The notes: a model not told the origin generated them from the sequence alone. 64,000 bases of DNA from Berghia stephanieae (GCA_034508935.3 CM067444.1:19621201-19685200); one strand, 5' to 3'; shown: positions 44,619 to 56,689, counted from the first letter of the stretch. Made by a program: numbers and translations.

Positions 44619-47215
44619 GTCATGACACCGCTGACCCATCGTAAAATCTTCATTTTTGATTTAGGTCTATAGTTAAAATAAAACTGCGTATTCAATTTTA
44701 TGTCATAAATGGTTATTATTACCTGAATAAATCTATTACGTATGAGTATAAATATGTCATGGCCCCGCTGACCCGTCGGCGATCCGAGACGAGTGTGATC
44801 ATCACCGCCCATGATAATAACAACCTCCCGTTACGCGGAACTATCGCCAGCAGGCCTATGACATGACACTCTTAATATAAAGACAATCTTGGCTGTTATA
44901 TGAACGAAACTTTACTTTGTGGGTAATTATGGAACATTTTAGTTTTTTTATCTACAGACCTGCAAAGTAATACAATAATCTCATAGAACTATCATTTGTT
45001 TTTATTATTTGTCTATTTCTAACTTAAGGTATGAAGATATTAAACTCGTAAAGTACTCATGTTTGTTTTGATCTTTGATCTAAGATTAAAAAGGTAAGTT
45101 GGGTATTCCATTTTTGTTGCATATTTGGTTATTTAAGAACAGGTATTGGAATACACTAACTGTATTAAATCTATATAGAAAAAGGTTATCTTAATTGGTT
45201 CCAGTTTTCTACCCGTTTTAATCTATTACGATATCATTAAATAAACATGAGTAACAATATGTCATGGCCCCGCTGACCCGTCGGCGATCAGAAAGCGAGT
45301 GTCATCATCACCGCCCATGATAATAACAACCTCCCGTTACGCGGAACTATCGCCAGCAGGCATATGACATGCTACTCTTAATATAAAGACAATCTTGGCT
45401 GTTATATGAATGACGCTTTACTTTGTGGGTAATTATGGAACATTTTAGTTTTTCATCTACAGACCTGCCAAGTAATACGATAATCTCATGGAACTATTAT
45501 TATTTGTCTATTTCTAACTTAAGGTATGAAGATATTAAACTCGTTAAGTACTCATGTTTGTTTTGATCTTTGATCTAAGATTAAAAAAGTAAATCGGGTA
45601 TTCAATTTTTGTAGCATATTTGGTTATATAAGAATACACTACCTGTATGAAATATATATAGGAAAAGTTTATCTTAATGTTTTTAATTTTCTACACATCT
45701 TAATATATTACGTCATCATTATACAACAGTGGGTGTCAATGTGCGATGACCCCGCTGACCTGTCGGCGATCCGAAAGCGAGTGTCATCATCACCCATGAT
45801 AATAAAAACCTTCGTTACGCGGAACTATCGCCAGCAGGCCAATGACAAGACACTTATTTTAGGTTAATTGTGTTCATGATATTACGTTTCTTATGTACGA
45901 ATTTTCTATCTTCTTAAAACTTTTGAAATGATTTGACTGGAAAAAGCTGCATTAAACAGCAATTTTCTATAATATTTTTCCATTTCTAACTCTAGATTAT
46001 GAACATTTTAAGCTCCTAGAAATCTCATTTCGTACCGATGTTGGATTAAAGATGAATTGTGTATTCAATTTTCAAAAAGAAAACTAATTAAATTATTGAA
46101 AAACACAATATATATTAAATTTATAGGAGTAAAGGTAATAAAGATATTGGAATCAATTTTTTTAAACAAAGTTGAATTTATTACGTCATTGTCATATAAA
46201 CGTGGTTGTCAATATGCCATGACCCGCTGACCGTTCGGCGATCCGAAAGCGAGTGTCATCATCACCCATGATAATAACAACCTTCCGTTACGCGGAACTA
46301 TCGCCAGCAGGCCTATGACATGACACTCTTAATATAAAGACAATCTTGGCTGTTATATGAACGAAACTTTACTTTGTGAGTTTATTATGGAACCTTTTAT
46401 TTTTTTTTATCTACAGACCTGCAAAGTAATACGAAAATCTCATAGAACTATCATTTGTTTTTATTATTTGTATATTTCTAACTTAATGTATGAAGATATT
46501 AAACTCGTTAAGTACTCATGTTTGTTTTGATCTTTGCACTAAGATTAAAAAGGTAAGTTGGGTATTCAATTTTTGTAGCATATTTGGTTATATAAGAACT
46601 GGTATTGGAATACACTACCTTTATCAAATCTATATAGGAAAAGGTTATCTTAATGGTTTCAATTTTATACACATCTTAATATATTACGATATCATTAAAT
46701 AACTATCGCCAGAAGACCTATGACATGATACTTTTAATATAAAGGCAATCTTGGCTGTTATGTGAACGAAACTTTACTTTGAGAGTAACTATGGGACATT
46801 TTTGTTTTCTATCTACAGACCTGCCAAATAATACGAAAATCTAGTAGAGCTAGTATTTTTTCTCTATTTCTAACTTAAGGTATGCACATATTAAACTCTT
46901 AAGGTACTCATTTTTGTTTTGAACTAGGACTAACAGATAAATTGGCTATTCAATGTTTGTAGCATATTTGGTTATATAATAACTAATGTTGGAACACACT
47001 ACCTGGTTTACATCTATGGAGGCTAAGGTAATAGAGGTAATGGATTCAACTTTCTACACATCTTAATTATACGTCATCATTAAATAAACATGAGTATCAA
47101 TATGTCATGACCCCGCTGACCCGTCGGCGATCCGAGAGCGAGTGTCATCATCACCCATGATAATAACAACCTCCCGTTACGCGTAACTATCGCCAGCAGG
47201 CCAATGACAAGAGAC
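44619..47215 (+). repeat. Higher-order unit 4 of core satellite, incomplete
   Basis: Truncated core (44619), then short cores at 44755, 45260, 45742, 46215, a 3'-half core at 46700 and the last core at 47103. No long core appears before the array ends. Confidence 0.8.
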
Positions 47216-47595
47216 TCTACAGATAAAAACAGATTTGCCAAGTAATACAAAAATCTCGTATATCTTCAAGATTATGGTTCCAATTTTAGAAATGCATTAT
47301 GATATTTAATCCATTTAACCTGCTTATCCTTATTTGTTTAGTTTAAAACCTGAACATAAATATATTCAACTTTAAATTAAAATGTTGTAGAATACTGCTG
47401 ATAAAAATTATTCATCATTTAAGTTAAATACACCCATTTTTTCTGTTAAAATACAAATTTTAAAATTGTTAGGAAGTCAGATCTGTAATTAGAGCACCAT
47501 AATAACTTTATAATAGAATGTAAACTCGGAGATGTGATAATTTATTCATGTCTCCTGTGGCTCTTTAAAATAATAGTTACCTAATAACAAAAATC

Positions 47596-47597
<2 letters not shown>
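47216..47597. other. Unassigned, end of satellite
   Basis: AT-rich sequence after the last core. No gene or repeat is recognised. Confidence 0.4.

Positions 47598-47656
<59 letters not shown>
47598..47656. repeat. (TA)n microsatellite
   Basis: TA run adjoining the left inverted end of the Penelope-like fragment. Confidence 0.95.
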
Positions 47657-47657
<1 letters not shown>

Positions 47658-48259
47658 AACATTTTAAGTATAATTATCATTGTTTAACTTCTACAGTGCT
47701 GTTTCATGTCACTAGGACAATCTATGTGAAGTGTGTGTAATCGTTATTGTTGTTTCCTTCAGAAACATACACAAACGACATTCTACTACACTAAGCAAAC
47801 ACATTTGGAACCTTCAAATAAAAAAAACATACAACACAGCATCACATGGAAAATCATCTCCAGAGCACAGTCGTACTCCCCCTCTTCTAAGATTTGCAAC
47901 CTCTGCTTAGAAGAAAACTTCTTCATCATCACAAAACTGAACATGGCAAAACTCAACAGAAGAAACGAACTAACACCCTCATGCAGACATAGAAACAAAC
48001 ACCTTTTATGTAATTACGAACCTCCATAAACGCGAATCTAGAAAAATACGAAAAACACAACAATCTTTCACTTCCACTTCCACATTGCATGCACCTTCAA
48101 ACCACCATATGAGTCTCGACACCAAAACATCACAGGAAGTATGAAACAACACACAATCATAAACAACAATAACGCTTACACACACTTCCCGTAGATTGTC
48201 CTAGTGACATGAAACAGTAATGTAGAAGTTAAACAATAATAATTATACTTAAATGTTTA
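47657..48259 (+). mobile_element. Penelope-like fragment between inverted terminal repeats
   Basis: The left end 47657-47754 and right end 48162-48259 are inverted repeats about 98 bp long and roughly 90 percent alike by eye (AACTTCTACAGTGCTGTTTC against AACTTCTACATTACTGTTTC). Between them is the C-terminal part of a Penelope-like protein. TA runs lie on both sides. The fragment could have been packaged by inverted pseudo-LTR-like repeats, or captured by a TA-targeting DNA element. Confidence 0.65.
47820..48029 (+). pseudogene. Penelope-like protein C-terminal piece
   Basis: Seventy codons reading HSITWKIISRAQSYSPSSK, CNLCLEENFFI, LNRRNELTPSCRHRNKHLL and a stop. This CNLC...LNKR.EL...CRHRNK pattern is known from the region at the end of Penelope-like (GIY-YIG) retroelement proteins. 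The RT and most of the endonuclease are absent. Confidence 0.7.
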
Positions 48260-48312
48260 TAAATAGCTCCTTTTATCAAAAAGTTGAGCAATATTATTTC
48301 ATGGTTTTTTAC

Positions 48313-48323
48313 TTTTATAATAT

Positions 48324-48392
<69 letters not shown>
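48313..48392. repeat. (TA)n microsatellite
   Basis: TA run downstream of the Penelope-like fragment. Confidence 0.95.
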
Positions 48393-48399
<7 letters not shown>

Positions 48400-49792
48400 T
48401 GTAATGACAATAATCAGTTATAGATGCCAGAAAGTGTTATTCCTGATTTGTCTATTTCAAAGGTGATTCTGGATATAATCCATGGTACAATATTAAAAAA
48501 ATACAATGGTCAAAACATATAAGAATGGTTAGCATAACATAGAAATACAAGGAGGTTAGGAATAACAAACTAAATTGTATATGAAAATCTCGCGACAAGA
48601 ATCTGAAATAAACCATCAACTAAAATATAATACCTAGTCTCATGATATCCTTTCATTGTAACACGTTTCTATAATAATATCTCTTAATCTCACATCTTTT
48701 GACTTTGTCTTAAAAAAAAGTTTTTCAGTTTTATGTAAGGTATATAAATAATTGAATCAGGCTTAATTTGATCGCAAATTTTAAGATAATTACTATTGTT
48801 GCATTATTATTGTTATATTCAAAACTCCATTATTATTTCATGTTAAAACATGACATGTTTTCTTCTTGATTAATTCAATCGTATAATTGAGGAACACACC
48901 ATAAAAGATACGAGCAAAAAGGATTTAAAAATGGAAAATAAACCTTCGTATAGACTATATAGAACGGAACACTGCTTGCTATTCAAGGAAAGAGCTCTTA
49001 CGTCACATTTTGAAAGCGCTCTTTTCCTAAAAACGTTCCAAACAGCAGAAAAATATTGTTTAACTTCAAGGAATTGATTGATATTGTTCTGCATGAAACA
49101 ATGTTAATGATGCTTTTTGAGTTGACATCATTTTTCTCCACTTGCGTTGCCTTCAACTAAGATGTTTGTATTTGTAAGTTGAAAAATGTAAATAAATATA
49201 AAGATGCTTACAAACTACATATCAATATATATTCATAAGTAAAAGTGGGTAATATTGATCTTATACTTACGCAATATATAATGTATATTTATAATCGGAT
49301 AGGTAGAAATAAAATATAGACAGAGTAATAAAGATGAAAAATCATGAAATACCTGTAAACAAGGAAATATCAATAAACATTTTAAACATTCGTGTCTATA
49401 ACTTTTAAAAGTCTCATAATTGATAGATTGGTGGATGAATGAATACATAGATAGATACATAGAGATAGATAGACAGATAAATGGATGACTATACGTAAAG
49501 GTAGGTGGATATAGATAGATAGAGAGATAAATATAGATGGATAGATAGATACACTCGGTATCCTTAATGTGTGTAGCTATCTGTGAGCTGTGACGGATAT
49601 TTTAAGAATGCCCGTGCAAAAATGGTGTGCAATCAAGACAATTCAATTTTGTTTCGATCAGTATCCCTGTTGCTGTTGAGATGTAGTAAAATGTCCAAAT
49701 TAATACAAAGCGTTTAAAGCTGTCGATTGAAAAAAGTGAACATAAAATGAACATAACGGTTACGAAAAAAAAAAGAACAAAATATTTTACAC
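48393..49792. other. Unassigned AT-rich sequence
   Basis: About 1.4 kb without a supported gene. A GATA/GATAGA-type degenerate run lies at about 49440-49555. Confidence 0.4.
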
Positions 49793-50255
49793 GGACCGTT
49801 TCGGGCTCAATTCACTTCCTCAGCCAACATGAACTTAAGAAAACAACACAAATATTTGATAGTGCTTAAATGCCTCACATAAAATTATCAGTTATCAAAT
49901 AAATGGTATAATCATAGCATCCTAGAATATAGCAAAAACAAATAGAGTAACACACAAGAAATGATTCCAGAAATAATATTTCAAGAAAGGACAACCATTT
50001 CTTGTTCTTTTAAATATGAAAAGAAAATGAAATCACAACATTTTGGAATCCTTTTGAATATACAAAACAGTGAATCACATCACGAAAATCCAGTATGAGA
50101 ATAGAAGTCCAATCATAGGAAAACGCAAAACACTATTCAATCCTTCGAAATCAAGATCCTTTTGGATCGCAAACACTATTAATCACAACAAGAAACACAT
50201 TATGGCAACCGTTTTTGTTTTGACTGAGGAAGGGTTTTGAGTTCAAAACGTTCCA
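49793..50255. mobile_element. Foldback element D, long form
   Basis: The left end (GGACCGTTTCGGGCTCAATT, then CACTTCCTCAGCCA) and right end (TGACTGAGGAAGGGTTTTGA, then GTTCAAAACGTTCC) are inverted repeats of about 35 bp. The interior of about 390 bp is AT-rich and non-coding. Related to the compact foldback at 62526-62631. Confidence 0.65.
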
Positions 50256-50389
50256 TGTTGAGTATTTTTTTCATTTTTGAAGTTGTTATATTCGATTTTT
50301 TGTTTCAATTATTAATATGTCCTTTCTTCAGGAGATGATATTAAAATTAGACATTATCTGTGGTATGTAAATTATGATTTTCATAAACT

Positions 50390-53300
50390 AGTTTACTTTT
50401 TCTTTTGATAAAGAAAATCGGGTATTTCGTTTTTTAAGAAACCCACTGAAACCGGCCGAAAACAGACGAAACCGGACAAAGTTATGGGAAGTAGGCAGCA
50501 GTAGGGAGTGAAGCAGGGACTCAGGGAAGTGTACACCAGTGGGCAATAGACACACACTAAAGGAGAAGGTCATCAATGGGATTGAACTTGGGACTAGAGA
50601 GGTAGATACCAGTGGAGAATGGAAGGGTACTTCTCTTTTTCTAAACCGACAGAAATCTGCAAAAGTTATGGGAAGTGGAGAATGAACCCGAGACTGTAGA
50701 AGGTGGGAAGCAGTGGGGAATGAACCTGGGACTATGGGAGATGGATACCAGTGGGAATTGAAGCCAGGGAGTTGGATGAGGTGGGCACCAATGGGCATTG
50801 AATTTGAGACTAGAGAGATATACCATTGAAGAGTGAGGTCAGAAAGGTACTCTTTGTCGAAACCTACCAAAATCGTGAAAAGTTATGGGAAGTGGGCACA
50901 AATAGGGATGAAGCAGGGACTCAGGGAAGTGCACAGCAATGGGGAGAGAATCTGGGACTTAAGGGAAGAGGACGGCAGAGGGAAAGGAACTTGGGACTAT
51001 GGGAGATGGATACCAGTGCGAATGGAAGCCGGACTATGGAAGTCGGGTACCAGTGGACAATAAACCTGACACTGAAGGAGGTGGGCATCAATGGGGATTG
51101 AACTTGGAACTAGAGCGGTAGATAGCAGTGGAGAATGAGCCCAGAAGGGTACTCCTCTTTTTCGAAACCTACAGACATCTGCAAAAGTTATGGGAAGTGG
51201 TCACAAATGAGGAGATCAACCATGGGTCAGGGAAGTGCACAGCAGTGGGGAGTGAACCTGGGACTATGGAAGAGGATATCAGATGGAAATGAACCTGGGA
51301 CTATGGGACATGGATACTAGCGGGAATTGAAGCCGGATTATGAGATTTGGGTACCAGAGAAAAATGAACCCGAGACTGAGATGGACAGAAATGGGGAACG
51401 AATCAGGGACTCAGGGAGGTGAATAGCAGTGGGGAGTGAACTTGGGATTATGGGAATAGTATATCACAGGGAAATGAACCTGAGACTATGGGAGATGGAC
51501 ACCATTGGGAATTGAAGCCGGACTACGGAGTTGGATATCAGAGGAGATTGAATATTAAACTATAGGAGGTGGCTATCAATGAGGATTGAACCTGGGACTA
51601 CGAGTGGAGCCCAGAGTGCTTAATCTTTTTCGAAACATACCGTAATCGTCAAAAGTTTTGAGATGTGGGTACAAATGGGGAATACACCAAATACTGAGTG
51701 AAGTGCACACAAGTGGAGATTGAACCTGGGGTCTATGGGAAGTGAATACCAGTGGGAATTGAACCCGAACTATGGTATTTGGGCACGGGAGGAGATTGAA
51801 ACTAAGAAAATAGGAGGTGGACAACAATGGGGAGTGATCACGGTTCTCATGGAAGTGCCCAGCAGTGGGGAGCGAACATGGAACAATGGGAAGAGGATAT
51901 CAGATGGAAATGAACCTGGGACTGTGGGCGATGGATACTAGCGGGGATTGAAGCAGGATTATGAGATTTGGGTACTAAAGAGGAATGAGACTGATATGGA
52001 CAGCAATGGGGAATGAACCTGGGACTCAGGGAAGTGCACAGCAATGGGGAGCGAATCTGGGACTTAAGGGAAGAGGACGTCAGAGGGAAAGAAACTTGGG
52101 ACTATGGAGATGGATACCAGTGGGAATGGAAGCCGGACTATGGAAGTCGGGTACCAGTGGACAATAAACCTGACACTGAAGGAGGTGGGCATCAATGGGA
52201 AGAGGATATCAGATGGAAATGAACCTGGGACTATGGGAGATGGATACTAGCAGGAATTGAAGCAGGATTATGAGATTTGGGTACAAGAGAAGAATGAACC
52301 TGAGACTGAGGTGAACAGCAATGGGGAATGAATCTTGGACTCAGGGAAGTGCATAGCAGTGTGGAGTAAACATGAGACTATGGGAAGAGGGAATCATTGG
52401 GAAATAATCTTGAGACTATGGGAGATGGATACGAGTGGGAATTGAAGCCGGACTAAGGGAGTTGGGTAACAGTGGAGAATGAACCCGACACTGTAGAATG
52501 TGGAGATGGATACTAGCAGGAATTGAAGTCGGATTATGAGTTGGGTACCAGAGAAGAATGAACCCGAGACTGAGGTGGACAGCAATGGCGAAAAACCTGG
52601 GACTCAGGGAAGTGCACAACAGTGAGGAGTGAACCTGAGACTATTGGAAGAGGGAATCATTAGGAAATAATCCCGGACTATGGGAGATGGATACCAGCGG
52701 GAATTGAAGCTGGACTAAGGGAGTTGGGTAGCAGTGGAGAATAAACCCGAGACTGTAGGAGGTGGGAAGCAGAGGGGATTGAACCTGGGACTATGGGAGA
52801 TTGATACCAGTGGGAATTGAAGCCAGGCTATTGGAGTTGAATACCAAAGGAGAATAAACCGATACTCTAGGAGGTGTCGACCAATGGGGATTGAACCTGG
52901 GACTACGAAAGTTAGATACCAGTGAAGAGTGAGCCCAGAAGAGTACTCCTATTTTTCGACACTTACCGAAACTTCAAAAGTTATGTGAATTGGGCACACA
53001 TGGGGAATGAACCAGGGAGTCATGGAAGTGCACACCAGTGGGGAGTGAAGATGGGTGAATGGGAAAAGGATGTCAGTGGGAAATAAACCTGGGAGTATGG
53101 GAGTTGGGTATTAGGGGAGAATGAACCAGATGGGATATGGGCAGCAATGTGGAATGAGCACGGAACTCAGGGAAGTGAACAGCAGTGGGGAATGAGCCTG
53201 GGACTATGGGAAGAGGATATCATAGGGAAATGAACCAGGACTATAGGAGATGGACACCATTGGGAATTGAAGACGGATATGGGAGTTGGGTACCAAAAGA

Positions 53301-55060
53301 GATTGAACATGATACTATAGGAGGTGGGCACCAATGGTGATTGAACCTGGGACTACGAGTGGTAGTGGAGATCGAGCCTAGAGTACTTACTCTTTTTCAA
53401 AACCTTCCGAAATCGTCAACAGTTATGGGAAGTGAATACCAGTGGGAATCGAACCCGGGCTTTGGTATATGGGCACAAGAAGATTGAACCTAAGAAAATA
53501 GAAGGTGGACAGCAATGGTGAATGAACCTGGGAGTCAGGAACATGCACAGCAGTGGGGAGCGAACATGAGGCTATGGGAAGAATATATCAGATGGAAATG
53601 AACCCGGATTGTGGGAGATGGATACCAGTGGGAATTGAAGCCGGACTAAGGGAGTTGGATACCAGGAGGAGAATGAACCTGCTGTTGTATGAGGTGGGCA
53701 CCAATGGGGATTGAACCTGAGACTAGAGAGGTATATACCAGTGGAGAGTGAGGCCAGAAATGTACTCTTTTTCGAAACCTACCAAAATCGTTAAAAGTTA
53801 TTGGAAATGGGCACAAATGGGGAATGAACCAGGGACTCAAGGAAGTGCACACCATTGGGGAGTGAACATGGGATTTTGGAAAGAGGATATTAGTGGAAAT
53901 TAAACTTGGAACAATGGGAGATAGATACCAGCGTGAATTGAAGCCAGAGTAAGGGAGTTGGGTACCCGAGGAGAATGAACATGAGACTATAGGATATGGG
54001 CGGCAATTGGGAATGAACCTGGGACTCAGGAAAGTGCACAGCAGTTGGGAGTGAACCTGGGGCTATGGGAAGAGGAAGTCGGTGGGATATAAATCTGGGA
54101 CTATGTGAGAAGCCGGGCTATGGAAGACGGGTACCAGTGGATGATAAACCTGGCACTATAGAAGGTGAGCATCAATGGGAAATGAACTTGGGACTAGAGA
54201 GGTAGATACTTGTGGAGATTGAGCCCAGAAGGGTACTTTTCTTTTTCGAAAACTACAGAAATCTGCAATTGTTAGGGGAAGTAGTCACAGATGAACCAGG
54301 GACTCAGGGAAGTGCACAGCAGTGACGAGTGAACCTGGGACTATGGGAAGAGGTTATCAGATGGAAATGAAACCTGGGACCAGGGGGATTGAAGACTGAC
54401 TATGAGATTTGGGTATCAGAGAAGAATGAAACTGAGACTGAGGTGCACAGAAATGGGGATTGAACCTAGAACTCAGGGAAGTGCAGAGCAATGTGGGATG
54501 AACCTGAGACTATGGGAAGAGGATATCAGAGGGAAATGAACCTGGGACTATGGGAAATGGATACCAGTGGGAGTGAAGCCGGACTATGGGAGTTGGGTAC
54601 CATAGTAGAATGAGCCTGAAACTGTAGGAGATGGGCACCAATGGGGATTGAACCTGGGACCTCGAGAGGTAGATACCAGTGGAAAGTGAGTCCAGAATAC
54701 TTTCTATTTTTCGAAACCTACCGAAATCCTCAAAAGTAATGGGAAGTTGCACATAAGGGGAATGAACCAGTGACTCAGGGAAGTGCACACCAATGAGGAG
54801 TGAACCTGGGACTTGGGAAAGGGATATCGGTTGGAAATACCTGGGACTATAGGAAATGAATACCAGTAGGAATGGAAGCCGGACTACGGGAGTTGGGTAC
54901 CATAGGAGAATGACCTGAGAGGTGGGCAGTAATTGGGAATGGAATGGGGCTCAGGAAATTGCACAGCAGTGGGGATTGATCTTGGGACTATGGGAAGAGG
55001 ATATCAGTGCAAAACGTCTAGAACTATGCAAGATGCATACTAAAGTGTGTTGAAGATAAG
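50390..55060. repeat. Satellite 2: tandem array with B-box-like units
   Basis: About 4.7 kb of short degenerate units of 35-50 bp, such as GACTATGGGAGATGGATACC, AGTGGGAATTGAAGCC and GGGGATTGAACCTGGGAC. A recurrent block, TACTCTTTTTCGAAACCTAC then AAAAGTTATGGGAAGTGG, appears near 50630, 50846, 51149, 51622, 52944, 53388, 53762, 54235 and 54698, giving a loose period of about 300-470 bp. No coding function is visible. Related scraps occur at 59140-59582. Confidence 0.88.
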
Positions 55061-55079
55061 GGAATCTGCAAGTATACAC

Positions 55080-55095
55080 GATAGAGAGAAGAGAG

Positions 55096-55128
<33 letters not shown>

Positions 55129-55261
55129 GAGAGAGAGCAAGAGAGACAAAGAAAGATAGAGAGCGAGAAAGAAAGACAGAGAGAGACGGAGACAAGCATC
55201 TGGAGAGACAGTAAAAAAGAAATAGAGAGATGATAGATAGAGAGAGAGAGAGAGAGAGAGA

Positions 55262-55312
<51 letters not shown>
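55080..55312. repeat. (GA)n microsatellite
   Basis: Long GA tract with GAAA, GACA and TAGA interruptions, at the end of satellite 2. Confidence 0.93.
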
Positions 55313-55316
<4 letters not shown>

Positions 55317-55352
55317 GGTGGGTTGGATGACCAAAACTGTATAAGATTTCAC

Positions 55353-55511
55353 CTTTGTATAAGCTTGATCAAAGTTCACGGTCGAATAGGTCAAATCCAG
55401 GATGAGATCCCCAATCCCCGTCCACTGTGACGTGATAAGCCGGCTGTCACCACCAGGTACTGACAATGGAACGGTCCTGTCAAATTTTTCATCGATCTTG
55501 AGATGAGGGTC
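55353..55511 (-). CDS. Candidate host exon, 53 codons
   Basis: The minus-strand exon starts after an acceptor CTCTCCAAAG and ends before a donor GTGAAATC (TATACAAAG|GTGAAA). In frame it reads DPHLKIDEKFDRTVPLSV, PGGDSRLITSQWTGIGDLI and LDLTYSTVNFDQAYTK. The composition is typical of a folded extracellular or beta-rich protein. Its start phase matches the end phase of the exon at 55999-56087, and both have phase-0 junctions. I do not recognise the family. If the donor is wrong, the frame continues into the GA repeat. Confidence 0.5.
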
Positions 55512-55998
55512 CTTTGGAGAGTTATAGATGAAATGATTTTGATAATGAAGATGATAATGATAATAATGATGATGGTGATGAGATGGGGATGATGAAATAA
55601 AAATGAATATGAACATTTACGCAACATTTCAATGGTTTCACCATACTCATTGTGTTTCAAAATGTTTCATTTATTCCCCCAGAAAGCCATATGAAACCAT
55701 TATTCCAATGCATCTCACATTCTATCACCTTACTCATGTGTAAAATGACTATCTGGTCGGAAAAAAAGTTGTCTCTATCGAAAAATAAATTTAGTCCTGC
55801 AGGTTAAAAGTTGCTATTCGCTTGGGACACCTTGTAAAGCGCTTTGAACACATTTGGCGGAAATTGCACTATATGTGAGCTGACGTTTAGAATTGATTAA
55901 TGTTTGAGGTATTGAAGTGATCTAAACTTTTAAAAAATGATTTCGTTTTGGTCATAAACGCTGTTCATGTTATCAGTGACTACATTTATATTATTTAC
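55512..55998 (-). other. Putative intron between the two candidate exons
   Basis: A 487-bp interval bounded by GTAAATAA at the 5' side (minus strand) and CTCTCCAAAG at the 3' side. It contains a SINE1 3' fragment, as introns often do. Confidence 0.4.
55713..55882 (+). mobile_element. SINE1 3' fragment
   Basis: ATTCTATCACCTTACTCATG, TGTAAAATGACTATCTGG and the tail GTAAAGCGCTTTGAACAC are kept. The tRNA-like head is missing. Confidence 0.75.
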
Positions 55999-56087
55999 CT
56001 TATCAAACAGCTCCAAGGTAGGATTTCTGTTCACATCCACTGTTGTTCTAAGTAAATTTCTCATCCACTCATCCAGTGTACCCCTCC
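55999..56087 (-). CDS. Candidate host exon, 29 codons
   Basis: 89 nt bounded by a good acceptor (TTGTTAAACAG|GG) and donor (GATAAG|GTAAATAAT). With two bases completing a codon from an upstream exon, it reads RGTLDEWMRNLLRTTVDV, NRNPTLELFDK without stops. It joins in phase 0 to the exon at 55353-55511 on the same strand. This is the clearest sign of a host gene in the window. The family is unknown to me. Confidence 0.5.
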
Positions 56088-56206
56088 CTGTTTAACAAAG
56101 ATTATGATTAAAATAATACTACTAAAAAAAGTATCGTTAAATTATGGACAGTGACAGAGAGAATACAAAGTGAGGAATTTAGATTAAATATAAGTTTGCA
56201 ATAGGC

Positions 56207-56227
56207 TGGGGGGGGGGGGGGAGGGGG
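56207..56227. repeat. Poly-G tract
   Basis: G homopolymer with one A, directly upstream of a SINE2 copy. Confidence 0.9.
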
Positions 56228-56505
56228 AGTCCAATGCTTAGTTGGTAGAGCACTTTCTTCAGACGAAAATTGAGAAAGTTGGATCCTGTTTGAAGTCGGT
56301 AATTATTTCTGACACCCTCCCCGACTCTGTTCAAACAATAGTGATTGGGTAGCAAGAAGGTCTGTTTGACCAGGCTGAAAGTACTTTGATCTAGACTCAG
56401 GCCCTATCCAAAGGGTAGGAAGAAATTTCTATTGTACGTTTTATGCGATAGAAACCCGGATATACACCATCCAGTGGCTGTGTGTTTAAGGTGTATTTCT
56501 CGCAC
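56228..56505 (+). mobile_element. SINE2 copy, diverged
   Basis: AATGCTTAGTTGGTAGAGCA head, ACAATAGTGATTGGGTAGC centre and GGTAGGAAGAAATTTCTATT near the 3' end. Confidence 0.82.
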
Positions 56506-56689
56506 AATATCATACCACCTGAGTATTGAGATGGGGATTCGAACTTGGGGTCTATTCTCAGTTAAAAGTGAGGATGGCGTGACAAATCTTAAATCTTAGA
56601 TATTACGACCTTATAATAATGATAATGATGATAATTCTGATAATGACGATGATGATGGAGATGAACATGATAATCATGGCGTAAATAGA

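Larger units (their letters stand above)
35401..47215 (+). repeat. Core satellite array (about 0.5-kb monomers with conserved core)
   Basis: AT-rich monomers each carry a GC-rich core. The core runs from TGTCATGRCCCCGCTGACCC through CCGTTACGCGGAACTATCGC to CCAGCAGG and an ATGACA end. Complete short cores start at 35410, 35963, 36657, 37151, 37645, 38840, 39345, 39849, 40341, 41545, 42050, 42553, 43049, 43542, 44755, 45260, 45742, 46215 and 47103. Long cores start at 38117, 40813 and 44023, and truncated cores at 36520, 38703, 41409 and 44619. A 3'-half core lies at 46700. Typical spacing is 472-505 bp. Spacers are also conserved but less strictly. The function is unknown. It is either a tandem ncRNA family or a selfish satellite. 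Confidence 0.93.

Noticed and set aside
35401-47215. Regularly spaced conserved cores resembling a CRISPR array
   Set aside because: The spacing is about 500 bp, spacers are themselves homologous, and the context is an animal genome with no cas genes. It is a satellite.
50388-54788. Minus-strand frames of 60-160 codons across satellite 2
   Set aside because: They follow the tandem repeat phase, are rich in repeated SLVSTSHSP-like peptides and show no domain.
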